DNA of 64,000 bases, taken from assembly GCA_022702545.1 (NCBI GenBank), contig JAHRBC010000004.1:6044001-6108000 (forward strand), in the 5' to 3' direction. Under the pieces are notes generated by a model. That model was not told where the DNA came from and made no database searches. It saw nothing but the letters and a program-made list of their open reading frames with translations. This document shows, piece after piece, positions 11,907 through 25,197 of this stretch (positions are counted from its first letter, which is position 1; each line of letters starts with the position of its first letter). A program made the translations under genes and the position numbers. This stretch comes from Phycomyces nitens (taxonomy: Eukaryota > Mucoromycota > Mucoromycetes > Mucorales > Phycomycetaceae).

Positions 11907-14900
11907 ATGTCAAAGCTCAGCTACCCTCCTCCCCGTCTACAAGGCCCTATGCCTGCACTTGACAAAAAACTAGAGATGGAAGAGGATCCTATAGATACGG
12001 GTGTCATCCGATGCATCTGCAGCTCATCTGATGATGATGGCTTTACGATCCAGTGCGAACAGTGCCTTGTCTGGCAACATGCATTCTGTGTACGAATCGA
12101 CCAAAGCAACATCCCAGACCATTATCTCTGCGACAAATGCGAAAGGAAATCCAAAGACGACCGTCGTTCTGAATTCACTCGCCAACGAAAAGATATTCCG
12201 AGAGAAGACTTGATGACAGATGGACTATCTCTAGCAGAGAAAAAGAGGGCATTCACACTTGTAGAACCAATCCCCATCGAGACACCAGCCACAAAACGAA
12301 AGGAGGAAAAGCAAAAGGGGCGCATGCCATTCACTCGTATAAAAAGACCTACTCACGACAATGCACGAAGACCATCTCTCACACCACGCACTACAAAAAA
12401 GCCCAAACTCTCAAAGAGGATTGCGATCACTCAAGACACTTTACGCGGACTGGACTCCTCTGAACCTCTTGCCCAGAGTCTACAAAAGAAACTGCCACAC
12501 AAGCGAGGCTATGTACCAACAAACTACAACACTGTCAAGAGCAAGTTTGTGAAGCAGATCTTTAAAGAAGCAAGAGAGAGATGGAGCCAGCAAAATAAAT
12601 GGAGACCGGCAGTGTGGAAAGATGGACTTCCTCGTCGAGAAGAGCACACACGCACTCGAGACTGTCCCTATGTGTCTATGGATACTGTCACCATCATATC
12701 AAATAATACAAAAATATTCATCAGACCTCTTAAACGGTCTGACAGCACACTATACCCCCGCAATGATCTTCATTTGCGCAAAGGAGTGTTTTCGGATACG
12801 CATATTCCTTCGGACTGGTTCCTAATGGAAGTAAATGGAGATGTCTTTCTAAAATCAGAATACAAATTCAATCCTATAAACGAGTTTTCAGAGTTAGGAA
12901 CCCAACGAGAGCATGTCTTGTTCTTCCCCACTCTTGATCTGTGTATTGATGCAAGGTACCACGGTAATAATGGAAGATACATACGACGATCATGTCATCC
13001 GAATGCAGATGTTCGAAGTATTATTTTGCCTCATTCTAAAGACGACAATACGATCCATCTCGGCATTTTTACACGCGAAGAGATCCGGCCAGGCCAAGAG
13101 GTAACATTGGGATGGAATTGGCAGAGAGGACATATTGCATGGCAAAAGAATGTCGAATGGCACAACCGAACCCCTGGTACCGACGATCAACATCAAGTAA
13201 TTGACGAAGAAGAGGAAAGAGAGAAGCGAAAGGCGGTTCAGAGAATGCTTGATTTCTTTTACAAGGAGTTTGGAGACTGTGGTTGCCAGGACAGAGGACG
13301 ATGCTTTATAGAATATTTACGAAAAGAGGCGAGTGGGGAAAAGAACCGCAAGACCTGGACGGCTGAGAGGCCAGTGGTTCCAAGAAGAGTCAATGATGAG
13401 GACGACCCTTTGGATATATACAGCCCAAAAAGAAAGCAGGAGAAAACAACACGGACCAACATTGACAACATATTCTCTCTTCCAAATTCTCGGCAGATTG
13501 TCGTCTCTGCTTCCAATCCAAAGCTAGACGGACAAGACAGACTTGCGTCTGATTCTCCAGATGTGTCTATTGAAGAGTGTCTAGAGATCGATGTCACCTC
13601 AACTTCGCCTGGTCTGGGTAGTCCTGTCCAGAGTGAGATGGCATTAAGAGTGGATGGAATGTCAGAGGAAGAGCTTGATGTGGATGGTGATATTGATATT
13701 GGGGAAGATTTTCTGGGATCACCCCTTAATCGTGCCAAGGAACAGGATGGGATGAGTGCAGTAAGAGATATGAGCGACAACGAAGACCTCTCGTCGCTTA
13801 CATCCCTTTCATCTCTATCCGGCTTTGAGGACACTGGAAACGAAGCCTCGGACGATGAACGACGGGTAAAGACAAAGGGCCGTCGGTTGAGTCGGAGGAA
13901 AGAAGAAGGGCGACAGGGCGGAAGATCACGAAGACGGCACGACAATGGTTTTAGAAGATCACCTGAGACAGAGAAGTCTGGGGAGGTTCAAGGTGGCAAA
14001 GTACACCCAAATATGCTACCCTTCAAAAAGCGTTGGATGTGTAGCTTTCGTGAAAAAGGCTCAAAGTCTGATAAAGACGATATGTCCAGAGCAGGTAAGG
14101 CATAATCTTGAATACTTGCCATGATCTCTTGTTAATGAGCCGCCTGTTGATATTCAAATAATCCAGAAGATGAAGAGGAAAAGATTAGTTTGGGAAATTT
14201 AGAATCTATCCAGGTTTCATCTAAGCGCAGTGTGCATGAAAGCGACATGGAAGTCGAGCCATCTGAGGAAGCACATATAACCCCAGAGCCAGAGTATCAT
14301 AAAAAGACGGTGGATACCCAAGAGTCTTTTAGCAAGGACATTACTGATATCCCACATACTTTGGAATCGACTGTAATAGACCAAATCCAATCACCAAGAC
14401 AGCGCTCCAATTCACCGTCTGTTAAAAGACATTTGGTCCATTTGGATACCCAAGTTTCCGAATATACCTCTGAAGTCATATTGGATGATGGTGAACTAAG
14501 TGATGCCAGCTCAGCCTCCACTCTACCACTCGATGAAGACGATCGAAAACCAACCCCCACAATCACCTCTGCCTTATCGCCCACAATCGTTACTAACCAG
14601 CCCATACCTTCCGAAGAAACTCCCGTAGATACCGGTATTTCGGATAATCTTGACAGCACACCCTCTAGGCCACCAATACTCGACCCAACCGATAAAGTAG
14701 CCAAACATGATCCTGTTGAGAGTACTTTGCCTCTGGATATTCCATCAGTAAAAAACACAAAAGACACAACTCTCGAAGAGAATGTAAAAAAAGAGAGTCC
14801 TCCTGATCCCGAGAAAAAACAGGAGCCGAGCAAGGCGATGATCGGTAACGAAGGACAAGGGAATCTTGAACCTGAAGTAAAACCGGTTAAGATCAAGCTT

Positions 14901-15113
14901 TCCATTCAAGAATATCTTTCTCGACGCTCTGCCCACCCCTCTGAACAATCTACGGATACAATTCACCCAGAAGAAGGGCCAGAAACATCGACAATAGAAA
15001 GATTAGTACCCCCATTAACAGCCACAGAAACACCACCACCAACAACAGCACCAACAACAGCACCAACAGCACCAACAACAGCAGTAGCCACTACCACTGC
15101 TGCCGATTCATAG
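11907..15113 (+). CDS. SET3: SET3-like PHD-finger/SET-domain chromatin protein
   Basis: Two exons (11907-14094, 14167-15113; intron GTAAGG...CCAG, 72 nt) give 1044 residues. A PHD finger at about 34-78 (CIC...CEQC...WQHAFC...CDKC) is of the Set3/MLL5 type, which binds H3K4me3. The SET domain lies at about 275-410. Key catalytic positions differ from active methyltransferases: the NHSC-x-x-PN motif reads RRSCHPN (360-366) and the usual catalytic Tyr region reads VTLGWNW, as in yeast Set3, which has no detected methyltransferase activity. The remaining half is low-complexity acidic/Ser-rich with a Thr/Ala/Pro tail. By family it should be the scaffold of a Set3-type histone deacetylase complex in the nucleus. 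An in-frame Met at 11793 would add 38 residues lacking family resemblance, so 11907 was chosen. Confidence 0.87.
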
Positions 15114-16204
15114 ACTTCATTCATACTACTATTTACCCTTTAAAACTTCACCCTTTTCTTTATTCGCACCCTTACGATTACCTTGTTCTTTATTTCTTTA
15201 GTTTTCTTTTGTATCATTCTTTGGCTTTTGGTTTTATATTTGTGGTATCCTATTGTACATCATTTATTTTCTGTTTCATCTTATTTATCCAACTGTCATC
15301 TGGACTGTGTTCAAGAGACACCCCAGACAACGAGCATAATGTCGCATACACATATGCCTCGAGTGCTTTAATATACTGCGCTATTTTGTATAACATCCTC
15401 AGTCTTCGGGTAAACTCATCAAGGCGCTAGTAATTGTACATATTCATATATTGTGTGTCATGGTATTGGTCAAGGGGTATCCATAAATGTAAAAATGGGA
15501 AACATCAAACTCTTGCCACGTGTGAAATTAATCGTACCATTGAAGCAAAAATGGGTTATTTTTTCAGCCTCAAGAGACACACAAACAGTGGGTATGTGCG
15601 CCAAGCTAAAACTGCCTATAATTGTCCAATTAATTGATCATTGGATTATTATTATTATTATTATTATTGGTTTTTGTTCAAATGAGGCAAGCCGACAAGG
15701 ATACCAATTTATTCAATCTAATATTTCCCAAAAGTGCCTTCTATTTTGTTCAAAAAAGGGCTTTGACAGAGTATACATTGCTCCTACTTTTTATAGGCAA
15801 CCATATTACTTTGGGTAACAAAAGCTAAAAGAAATATGGCTTGATTCCTTTGGTTCCATCAAAATTACAAAATGAGGCCACTCTGGAAGAACAAGGTTAG
15901 GTTGAACACGGGCACTTTTTTTTGATCTAATGGCACAATCATACCGAGGAATCAGGACGCCGCCAGAATAATAATAAAAAAGATGTTTGCAAACGCAAAA
16001 ATAATACCGGGGTTGATAATCAACATGAGTTGGCGTTGGATTTGGTTAAAGAGGTATATAATCTGTAGCCATGGCAATATAGATTTAGCTATCGGCCAAT
16101 AGACATTTATTACTAGTAGATTATCATCCCCAATATAATCTCTATTTTTTGGTTATCACATTCTTCAAAAATATAATGTCAAATCATTAATATTTTTTTT
16201 TAAA

Positions 16205-16235
<31 letters not shown>

Positions 16236-16556
16236 GTAAAAGTAATAGGAATATATCGCGCAAGCAATCTACAGCATATGCATAGGGCTACAAGAAGAAT
16301 AAGATACACAGAAAAAGAAAAGGAGGCTCTTGTTTGGGCATAGATGTAGAGAAGTTCTTTTTTCTTTCTTTCTTTTTCTTGCGCGTTATTAAAGAATGGG
16401 ATAGTTATATTGTGTGTGGGATGAAGTAAAGGGGAAGGCAAAAATAAAATAAAATAAAGAAAAAGGGAGTGGATGATGGGGAATAAGAAAGTAACAGGTT
16501 GATTTACAGAAAACCACAGAGGGCAAAGGGTTGGGATTAAGGAAATGGTCTTGATA
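15114..16556. other. Convergent intergenic region with ATT/AAT microsatellites
   Basis: Lies between the 3' ends of the SET3-like gene and the SREBP gene. It holds an (ATT)n run at about 15645-15668 and an (AAT)n run at about 16206-16235. Readable frames are short and overlap these repeats; no gene is supported. Confidence 0.6.
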
Positions 16557-19500
16557 TTAAACGACTCCACGCAAGATGTCGAGTGCAAAGTGTGTTCGCT
16601 TCAAGAGTCGTTCGTCTTCTCCTAGTTCAGAGTCTGATTCGCTATCCCCAAAGTCTTTGTGGTCGCAATAATCATCCTCAGATCCTTCAAAGATGAAATC
16701 ATCGTCCAATTGCTGGGAAGCAAAAGAACTGAGGCGAATTAACCGAGTAATGATGGCCTGGTTTGTTCGCAGCCCACCAAGCGAATGACGGCGGATCATA
16801 CGGCGAAGAGTAAATGTAGCCTCACAGATCTGGTTTCTGACCTGGCTTTCCCAGGTTTCTCGCTCCTGTGGGTTCTTGATAGAACTGGCCATTTGCCAGG
16901 CTGCAATCCAGGCTTCTAAGCCGGCCACAGCCACGACAAACTCGGCAAGTGCCATTGTTCCGCTCTCAATGTCTTGTTTTTGGACAGACTCGGGCAAGGA
17001 TTGTACACCTCTGGCAGTAGAGATCTTGATATCCTTGACAAACATCTTTTTGATCTTGTGGCGGATCTTTTCTGCTTTTTGGAGTTCCTTGATACCTTTT
17101 CGCTGTTCATCTGGATTACAGGACTTTAGGAGGGTGGCACCATAGAGAATGCGGATCATGCTGTGCTTAGTGAGTTCATCTAGTTTGTTCATCCTGTATT
17201 TGTGGTCTACGAGGTCACCTTCTTCAATCTCTGTCGCAACAAGAGAGTAAGGAATGTGTTTTACAAGGGTGGCCATCCAGCGTTTGGCAGTCTCTACATC
17301 GCTCTTCCACAGTGCCTCAACCGTGGCTCCTACGGCAGCGAGCCAGTGAACAAGGAGTTGCATGTCATTATCTGTAACACCAGCTTCCTTTGTGTTTGGG
17401 GTTGCTATGGCCAATATCTCGTCAAATGTGGTCTCGCTAAAGTCAGAGCCGTTTTCAGAGGCAGCAGCCGTTGTCAAGGGAACCCCAGTAATGGTAACCA
17501 CAAGGCGGCCAAACTGTGTCTGAAGGTTGTCAAGCAGGTGGAGGGTGGACAGAATGGCCACTGGAACAAGCACAGGCGCAGTCATCGACAGGGACAGACC
17601 GTGTCCTGGAGAAGACAAGCCAAAGTTGCCAATTTGGTGCTGCATTACCTCGAGGGTCTCCTTCCAGGCCTGGGACTGGAGCATGACATCCATTCGATCC
17701 TCAGCATCATCTTCGCGGCAATCCCAGACCAGAGAACGTGTTACGCTATCGTCGTCTGAACAGGCCTCGTACATTGAGAGGCGCCAAAAGTAGCGCGAGA
17801 GGCGTTCGGATAGGTTCTGGAAAGGCACAATGAGAGCCATTTCCATGGCTGCATTGGCATAGGCTCTTAGACGGGTCTGGCCAACATAGTCATGTTCATC
17901 TTCGTTGAGCGAATCAACAAGATTGATCATCTGCAGACAGGAGTGGAGCATAGAGAGGCGTGTGAGCTGTGTGTTTCCTACAAGGCAAAGCAATATATAT
18001 ATAAGACTTGGCTGGCTGGAATTCTGTTATGGGTATGGGTATATTTACCACCAAGGCATTCAATTTCATTCAGTTTGATCCATTTGCACACACGTGCCCA
18101 CTCTTCTTGGGGGCCGTCCTGGGCATGGCGATCGTACAGGATCTCATATCCCAGAGCATGTCTGGAGAACAAGCACACGGACTCCTTGAGGATATTTGAG
18201 AGTATCTTTGGGGTAGTTTCTGGGAGGGACTCTTTGCTTTGGGCGAGGGATTCAATAAGGATGCGGTAGATCTGCTGGCATTTCTTATCACCGGGGGTGA
18301 GTTGGTCGTCTTCAGCAGTTGGAGCAACTGGGGAAGCACTGGCTTTTAATGAAGCTCTTTTGCGGAGCGAGGCACGCTTAGGGTTTGCGGTACGTTTAAC
18401 TTTGAAAGCGGCACAGGAGCACCAGTGCTTCATTATAGGCAAGAATAGCTGGGCAATACAGATTATAAAGAGCGTGGTTCTGATCATGGCCCTGTGTTAC
18501 GGTATAAACGATTAGGTCAAGGACAATTATAGATATTTATAAATAATATGTGTATATATATATATATATATTTACCATCCATTGTTGAGAGGAAGGAAAG
18601 ACCCAAAGAAAGAGCTATCCGTGGAGCTGTTATTGACCAAGGACTGTGGTCCCAAGTTGTCGCCATGGATTTGGTGCTGTGCTCCCGAGTAACTGTCGTG
18701 TCCGGCCGAGGGGGTTCGTGACGCATGGTTATGGCTCTGATACTGTTCCGGACTCATGGGACCGGAATGCATCGGCTGAGAAGAAAAGAAGCTCATGGCC
18801 ATAAAGACAGCCATAAATATACGCTGGCCAGTGCCACCGTATGGGGGAGTTGCAGGGTCAGAAGCCGCAGACGAGGTTTCATAGTCATCAGAGCTACGAG
18901 ACCCTTTGGCCTGACGACGCTGCTTTTTGTTGCTGGACTTGCGCTGCTGCTGGTCAAGTTTCTCTTGTTCGATCTGCTGTCTTCTGAGGGCCTCGCTTTC
19001 CTTGGCACGTTGGGCCTGCTGGAGTCTATAGAGAGACAGGGTCTGGTAGCCAGATGGCAGGGTGGCCATGATTTGCTGAAGCCGTTCGTTCTCTGCCTGA
19101 ATGGTCTCTTCGGTCTTCTTGAGATGAAGAATATACTCGGTTGCTTTGCGAAGAATGGTGGCCTTGTTGAGCTTGGTTGCAACTGAAACACCTTCAAGAT
19201 ACTCTTCGCCGTCTTCGTCTTCGTCTTCGTCGTCTGACCGGTGAGACCGTTTTCCAGTGGTTCGTGCGTCTTTAAGCTTTGCATGCCGAAGAGCAGGGAC
19301 CACCTCTTTTAATTCAGAGATGCGATCGTTGATATTGTTACGGTAACGACGCTCGACAGCATTATGGGTCGATTTCTTTTGGACGCGGACCTTTTCCGGC
19401 TTTTTTTGAGGTTTCTGGTGGTCGATTGGTTGGAGATCTGGAGATTCTTCAATCTTGACTAGGGAACCAAAAAAAAATAAAAACAAAAATAAAAAGAAGT

Positions 19501-20194
19501 ATGAGTATATTGGATAGAAAGGTTATATAAACAAAATGTAGTTGCCTTTGGAAGAAATGACGGGTGCAGGCATTGGAGGCATATTGAAGACAGACTGGAA
19601 TTGGTAGCTATCAAGAGTAGGTTCGATAGGAAGATCGAATTCGAGGCTTCCGATACTGAGAGGTGTCAAAGGAGCTTGGTAAGAAGAGTTGAGCGTGCTG
19701 ACTGGGGGCGAGAAAGACGAGGAGATGTTTACAAAGTCGTTTGTAGGCTTTTGATTGAACATTGATTGCTCTTGGGAGTCTGGCCAGACAGAGCCAACAA
19801 TGGTCTCTGATGAGAGCGATGGCCCGAGAGGACTGGGTAGTAATTGACTCTCCATTGACAGGTTTGGCTGGACAAGAGGATCAAAAATAGGGTCCTGGCC
19901 AAGTGAGATTGGGAGCTGGCTGTCATATCCAGCTATCAATGCAGACTGAAAAGAAAGCATTGATATGTCGGGTTGGTTTGATTTGATTGACATTGATTGC
20001 TGGAAGAATGGATCGTTCTCTAGAGGCAGAAAATCATCAAGAGTTCCCTGCCAATTGCTGCCTTGGCCTTGGAGGACAAAGCTGGTCTGTTGCTGTAGCT
20101 GGGCCCCATAGTTTGAGAGTGAGCAGTAGGGTGAAATATCTTCCTGGTCGTCCACAGTAAGTGCTCTGGACACGAATTGTGGATAGGTGTCCAT
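16557..20194 (-). CDS. SRE1: Sterol regulatory element-binding protein (bHLH-Zip plus DUF2014 regulatory tail)
   Basis: Four exons (19546-20194, 18576-19458, 18049-18491, 16557-17977) give 1131 residues. Residues 1-216 are Gln/Ser/Pro-rich activation-type sequence. A bHLH-leucine zipper starts at about 248 with HNAVERRYRNNINDRI; the Tyr in ERRYR is the SREBP hallmark that permits SRE binding. Its loop carries a long acidic insertion. Two hydrophobic segments follow (about 430-441, IFMAVFMAMSFF, short; and about 515-530, TLFIICIAQLFLPIM), then a long C-terminal region of the fungal DUF2014 type. The family is ER-anchored and proteolytically released under sterol or oxygen limitation. Intron 1 is in frame only with a GC donor (GCAACT); the others use GTAAAT. 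The gene is divergent from the FLC channel with 558 bp between starts. The weak first membrane segment is the least certain point. Confidence 0.9.
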
Positions 20195-20752
20195 TGAGAT
20201 AATATATTTCTGAGGGTTGGCAACTAAAAAGAAGAAGAAGAGAAAGGAAGATGGTGGGTTAAAAAGGTTGGCGAGCCAATGTTACTAATTTCGGGTACAA
20301 AATGTGCCAAAATGAGTGGGCTGATTTTTATTCTGTATTTTCCTTGCCCATTAGACTTTTTGGCCAAAAGGGCTTGTGGCATCTGGAAGGAAGATTGATG
20401 TTCCGCTCATAATAGACCAGTTGCAAATAAAAGGCATTATTAGCATATGACTAGAATTCAAATGACAAAAAAGAAAAAGAAAACAAGATTGCTTTTTATT
20501 ATTATTATTAGCCTGTTAAATAAAGACCTTTTTTTCTTTATTTCTAAAAACTACTTTGAATACCCTTTTTCTATTATTTGAAATTAAAAATCTAGTTAAA
20601 AATAAATCATAAATCCTTTTATATAAATATATGTGTATATGCCCTTTTATCCAACAGCTGATTATGGTACCGAAATAGCGGGCTTTTATAACATATTCAC
20701 ACCCACCATAATCCCTCTTGACACCTCTTCTTCCTTAAAGCACCATAAATAA
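20195..20752. promoter_or_regulatory. Divergent promoter region between SREBP (-) and the FLC channel (+)
   Basis: This 558-bp AT-rich interval must serve both genes. A TCACACCCAC at 20697-20706, about 50 bp before the FLC start codon, differs from the sterol regulatory element TCAC-N-CCAC by one extra base. Whether it is used is unknown. No clear paired TATA boxes were identified. Confidence 0.4.
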
Positions 20753-23341
20753 ATGCCAGTCCATGGCTCTAGTCTGGCTAAACAGACCACCAGGCTTGCT
20801 TTCCTGGTTCTTGTGTTCACAGCCCTCGCCAGGGCCGAAACCATAGCCCGTACCTTTGTTGGCTTGTCAAATTTCACGACCTGTCCAACTGGAAACAGCT
20901 TTACGATCGAGGCAATAAAACGAATCTACAACCCAGACCTAAACACCTATACACTCAACATTACTGGCACGCCTCTCATTCCAGTCGAGCCTATTAACAA
21001 GGCTGGAGAATGTAAGGCATCCCAAACATGCCAAACGCTTTTTATCTCATTCCAACTGCAGACATTCCAGCTGCTCGACTCGAGATCATGATGGGTTTCG
21101 CGACCACTGTAAACACGGTCTATTCATTTTGTCCAGATGCTGTCAGTGGCTGCCCCTTGTCTGCAGGGACCAATATAACTCTCGGCAAGGTAAAGTGCTT
21201 TATAAGTATTATTAATATGCATTAAAATTATACAAATCAACAAACCAGCCGATCCATACACTATATTTTAGAAGGGAGGGGGGAGGGGGGAGGGGGAAAT
21301 CGGCTTGGCTTGGCTTGATTTGGCTTGGTTTGGGGTTGATTTGATTTGATTTGGTTTGAATATATCTTTACCAAGTTTCTTTTCTTTTTCTTTTTGTGGG
21401 GCTTAGTCTGTAAGCTTGCCTGCCTCTAGTCTTCCTCTGGCTGACATCTCTGCACGGTATTCAGCTTGGACGGCTGATAAAGTACCACTCGTGTGTGCAA
21501 CAATTGCCCCAGTGGGTTACCAGAATCCTACTTGGCGTTCAATATTCATATATCTACCAGTAGGATTCACCGTGTTTTCTGCCCTCGTGTCCTTTGGGGC
21601 TTCCTTTGTGACACTTGGTCAGGCTGATCGAGACGTACTTCTCTTTACATCCAATTATGCCATGATCCCTGCAGCGGTTAGATTCAAGACCCCCGGCTTC
21701 TTTGATCTCGTCTTTTATGCTCAATTTATCGTAACCACAGGCATGCTGAATCTTGCCTATCCAATGTTCTACCCACTCTTTACAGCCAACTTTTCCTGGA
21801 GCTTTTTATTGTTCTCGTCAGATTGGATCAGCCGTCTGATGCCCAGCTTGTTTCCAGTAATCAATGGCTCCCAGGCACCAATTTTCAGTTCTGGACTCGC
21901 GTTCAACAAACGACAATTGGCCCAAGCTCCGGCTAGACCCCAGATCAACAGCACTGGAACTGGCATGGCAAAGTTTGCAGCAGCTGTAGATCTGGACATC
22001 AACAAACTTTTTCTGACCTCCCTACTCTACTTTCTCATCATACTTGGTGGCTGTCTTGCCATCTGCTTCTTGATCTGGGCCTTTTCTGCCTGCACACAAA
22101 TCCGTGGCCAGTCCACAAGAATAAAAAACTTTGCTCTAGGTAATAAATCCAACAGTCTGGCCTGCACATCGTCTAACTGATCTATTCCAGGAATCTCCTT
22201 GCGTATCTTGACCCTATTCTACCTTCCACTAATAACCACTGCATTTTACCAGCTAATGTTAAACGCGCCCTGGTACCTCTTGTTTACAGCCTCGGTCGTG
22301 ATCGTGTTTCCTCTCTGTCTTTTATACGGCTATATTGGATTCGCTCTTCTCCACATCAAACCAACATCGGTCGTGTTTTCTGACATGACTCTTCTTCTTC
22401 GCTATGGGTGTCTCTATAACACATTTACAGATGACCATGTCCACTTTTTTGTCCTCTTGATCGTCTATAAACTCTTGGTTGGGGCCATGGTAGGTATCTT
22501 TCAGACAAGCGGAATAGCACAGCTTGTGGTAATTATCCTGGCTGAGACCGTTTTACTTTCCACACTTGTGGTCAAATATCCTTATGCAGACCGCAAGACA
22601 AATGTCCAGTATGCTCTCCTATCGATCTTTCGCATCATAATCACTTTTTTGAACATTGCGTATGTGGGCACACTCCATGTATTGGACATAACAAAGCAAT
22701 ACGTAGCATATGTCCAACTCGTCCTGCACTCCATTGTTTTCCTGCTCATGTTTGTCTTGCCTGTCAAGAACATGGTCATCATGGCCATTGGATTTGCTGA
22801 TGAGGAGCTATATGATGGTGCCATTCCCCCTGCTCGAATGGCAATCTGGCGTCGGCGGTGGAAGCAGCCCTCTATGGAAGAGGCTGGTCCGAGTACAGAA
22901 CGGCTATGTCGTGAAGTATCTCTACCACTTGCAGAATCGTCCAGTAGACTTTGGCTGTCGGGGGCCAACGATCACCGTGGGTCTCTTGTCAGCCCTACCA
23001 ATCCTCCTCCCCCTTCTTCTCCTCCACCTCCTCTGCCAACCCATACCATCTTTTCCTCAGAGTATCGCAGCATACCGACCGAAGATGCGGCAGGGCACAT
23101 CAATGACAAGCCGCATGCCGCAAGGGACTCTCCGGTTGATGAAAAGAGATATTCATCAAATGTGCTGCTTGCATACGATGATCTAGCCATAAACCAGCCG
23201 CTCGTACAGGCAGATAGTCTTGGAGTCTACCATAATTCGCATTCAGAGGAATCTGTACTTCGAAATACTCCATCTCATCGTCAATACAAGCCCCAGTTGT
23301 CGCCAACAGGGTCCAGTGAGGCACCCAACATGCCTGCCTAA
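20753..23341 (+). CDS. FLC: FLC-type TRP-like channel / flavin-carrier family membrane protein
   Basis: Four exons (20753-21011, 21062-21189, 21407-22139, 22191-23341) give 756 residues. A signal peptide (hydrophobic LAFLVLVFTALARA) precedes a lumenal ML-like domain with paired cysteines (about 28-180). A polytopic membrane region follows (start WRSIFIYLPVGFTVFSALVS), with many hydrophobic helices to about 590, then a cytosolic tail with a Pro-rich run (PPPPSSPPPPLP). In yeast, Flc proteins act in ER/Golgi membranes in Ca2+ and FAD-linked homeostasis and wall maintenance. Intron 1 is only 50 nt; intron 2 (21190-21406) is 217 nt and carries a G-quadruplex-type run followed by a degenerate GGCTT/GATTT pentamer repeat. 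Family is secure; transported ligand is not deducible. Confidence 0.88.
21274..21296 (+). repeat. G-run (potential G-quadruplex) in FLC intron 2
   Basis: Four runs of three to six G separated by single A residues lie on the coding strand inside the intron 21190-21406. They are followed at 21302-21359 by pentamers alternating between GGCTT and GATTT/GGTTT. Confidence 0.8.
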
Positions 23342-23382
23342 AGAGCGATTCTTTTAAAGGGTTTGTCTAATTCTTCCCTCGT

Positions 23383-23423
<41 letters not shown>

Positions 23424-25197
23424 GGTTCTTGGACATGTATAAACATGTATGAATCCGCGTGTGATTATGATTATATCTGTCTATATATATACATATCTCG
23501 TTCCCTCTTATCAAAACTGTCTAAAAATAAAGAAGTCATTTGGTACTTCTGTCTGTACAAACAAATAATACGATTAGGAATATATATGTATATGTATATA
23601 TGTGTGTGATGATGATGATGATGATCTGTGTTTGACACCAGAAATCGATTTTTTAATAATAAATGGGCAATTGCACCTTGTAAGAGGTACATGGCATTAT
23701 ACCAAAACCAAAATGATTGTTATATAATAGCCTGTTTGAATCCCACCTGCCATGACATTCTCACAAATCCCAAATGATCGGTAAATACTTGCAGCCGAAT
23801 TATTGGGCTATGGAGAATTCAAAAAAGAGGTCAAGGGCCTCCAGAGGCAAGTCATTTTTACCTTATTGCTTCTAGTTGTAAAAACATAAAGATGATTTAA
23901 TAACGCAAGAATATCAGTGCCTTTCAAGCTAGCCCATGTCTAAAAAACGAAATCAAATGAGGCTTGCAGAGTATACAGCGTGGTCTATTCTGTCGATATA
24001 TGCATGGGAACCATGTGTACAAGAGTAGGTTTGAGCATTCCACAGCTCCAGAACCTCGGTTTCTGGATAACATTAAACAATAAAGAGATACAAATACCAT
24101 CAAACACCACCAAACATCAAGAAGCTTTAAACCTTCAAAGCAATCGTTGGTATTTTGCCAAAATATCATTTAATGCGACAAACTGGGCCTAGCTAAAAGA
24201 TCGTCTGTGGCCCTTTTTTTCCCTATATCCAAGCCTCGGCTTGTTAATGGGCTGGTAGGAGTTGAGTACAATGGTATTATCAGTTGTGAATTCAAATCAA
24301 TCATTACACCAAATAAGAAGATTTCTCGAGTTTCAGCCTAGGGTTACAAACCATTGTTTATGTTATCGTATTCTACAGCGTGGTAAATCAACATCATAAG
24401 ATTGGTAATTAGCGTATCTTGGAAGAGTTGATTAATATTTGCCCATAGGCATACCCAGATCATCTCGCCATATACAATTCCTCGGCCCAGCATCTTTATT
24501 ATATATATACATATATATATATTACAAATCGTCTCAGATTGGCGGCATTGATTTACTTCAAACTCTAATAACAAAAATTTCTTTACTAAGAAGAACATCC
24601 GACATTAGTAAAAAGAGAAAAGAAAGAAAGAAGAAGCAATAATAGGAACCAAGTTATTGATACATTTTAATTGGACATGGTCCAATATATCTACAAAGAA
24701 GATCAAACAATAGCAGAATTAACAAGCTATTCATATCTGCTGATAATAATACAAGGCTTTTCGGACGTTTTGTATTATGACTCTTCTGTTTTGTTTGGTA
24801 CTAACCAGCCAAATCGGCTTTGGTCTGTATCCACACACCCCACTTCCCACTTCCCACTCCCCCCCCCCTCTTTTCCTTCTTTTCCCTTGGTGAGGTCGAA
24901 AATTCATACCCATATCACTTCACCCCGTCGCCTGGTACGACTAGCCAATTTACCATATGAAACCGGTCCAAAATAGCCACCCAAAACAATCGATTATTGT
25001 ACAAGATAAACAGGGGATGAAGGAAGGCGGACAAGTGGCGGAGGACTGACAGAAAGCAGTAAGACAATGGAATGGGAACACTGGCCTTGTGTCACTCGTT
25101 GCCACGCAACGACTGGGATTTTTTTGACTCCGCCTTGTTTTGCGGACTTTAGATGGTCTTTCTTCGAATTTTCTCCCTTACTTCTTACTCTCATTCA
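23342..25197. other. Intergenic between FLC and the F-box gene
   Basis: Begins with the 3' end of FLC and an (AT)n run at about 23389-23420, then a (GAT)n run near 23610. A C-tract lies near 24857-24866. Scattered short frames occur but none shows a recognisable domain or conserved splice structure. Confidence 0.5.

Noticed and set aside
13259..13945. Long minus-strand frame (228 codons) opposite the SET3-like gene
   Set aside because: Ser/Arg-rich shadow of the acidic, low-complexity coding strand; no domain and the plus strand has the family match.
14297..14905. Minus-strand frame of 202 codons opposite SET3 exon 2
   Set aside because: Shadow of the same low-complexity coding sequence.
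17202..17759. Plus-strand frame of 185 codons opposite the SREBP tail
   Set aside because: Overlaps the secure SREBP exon 4 with no recognisable domain.
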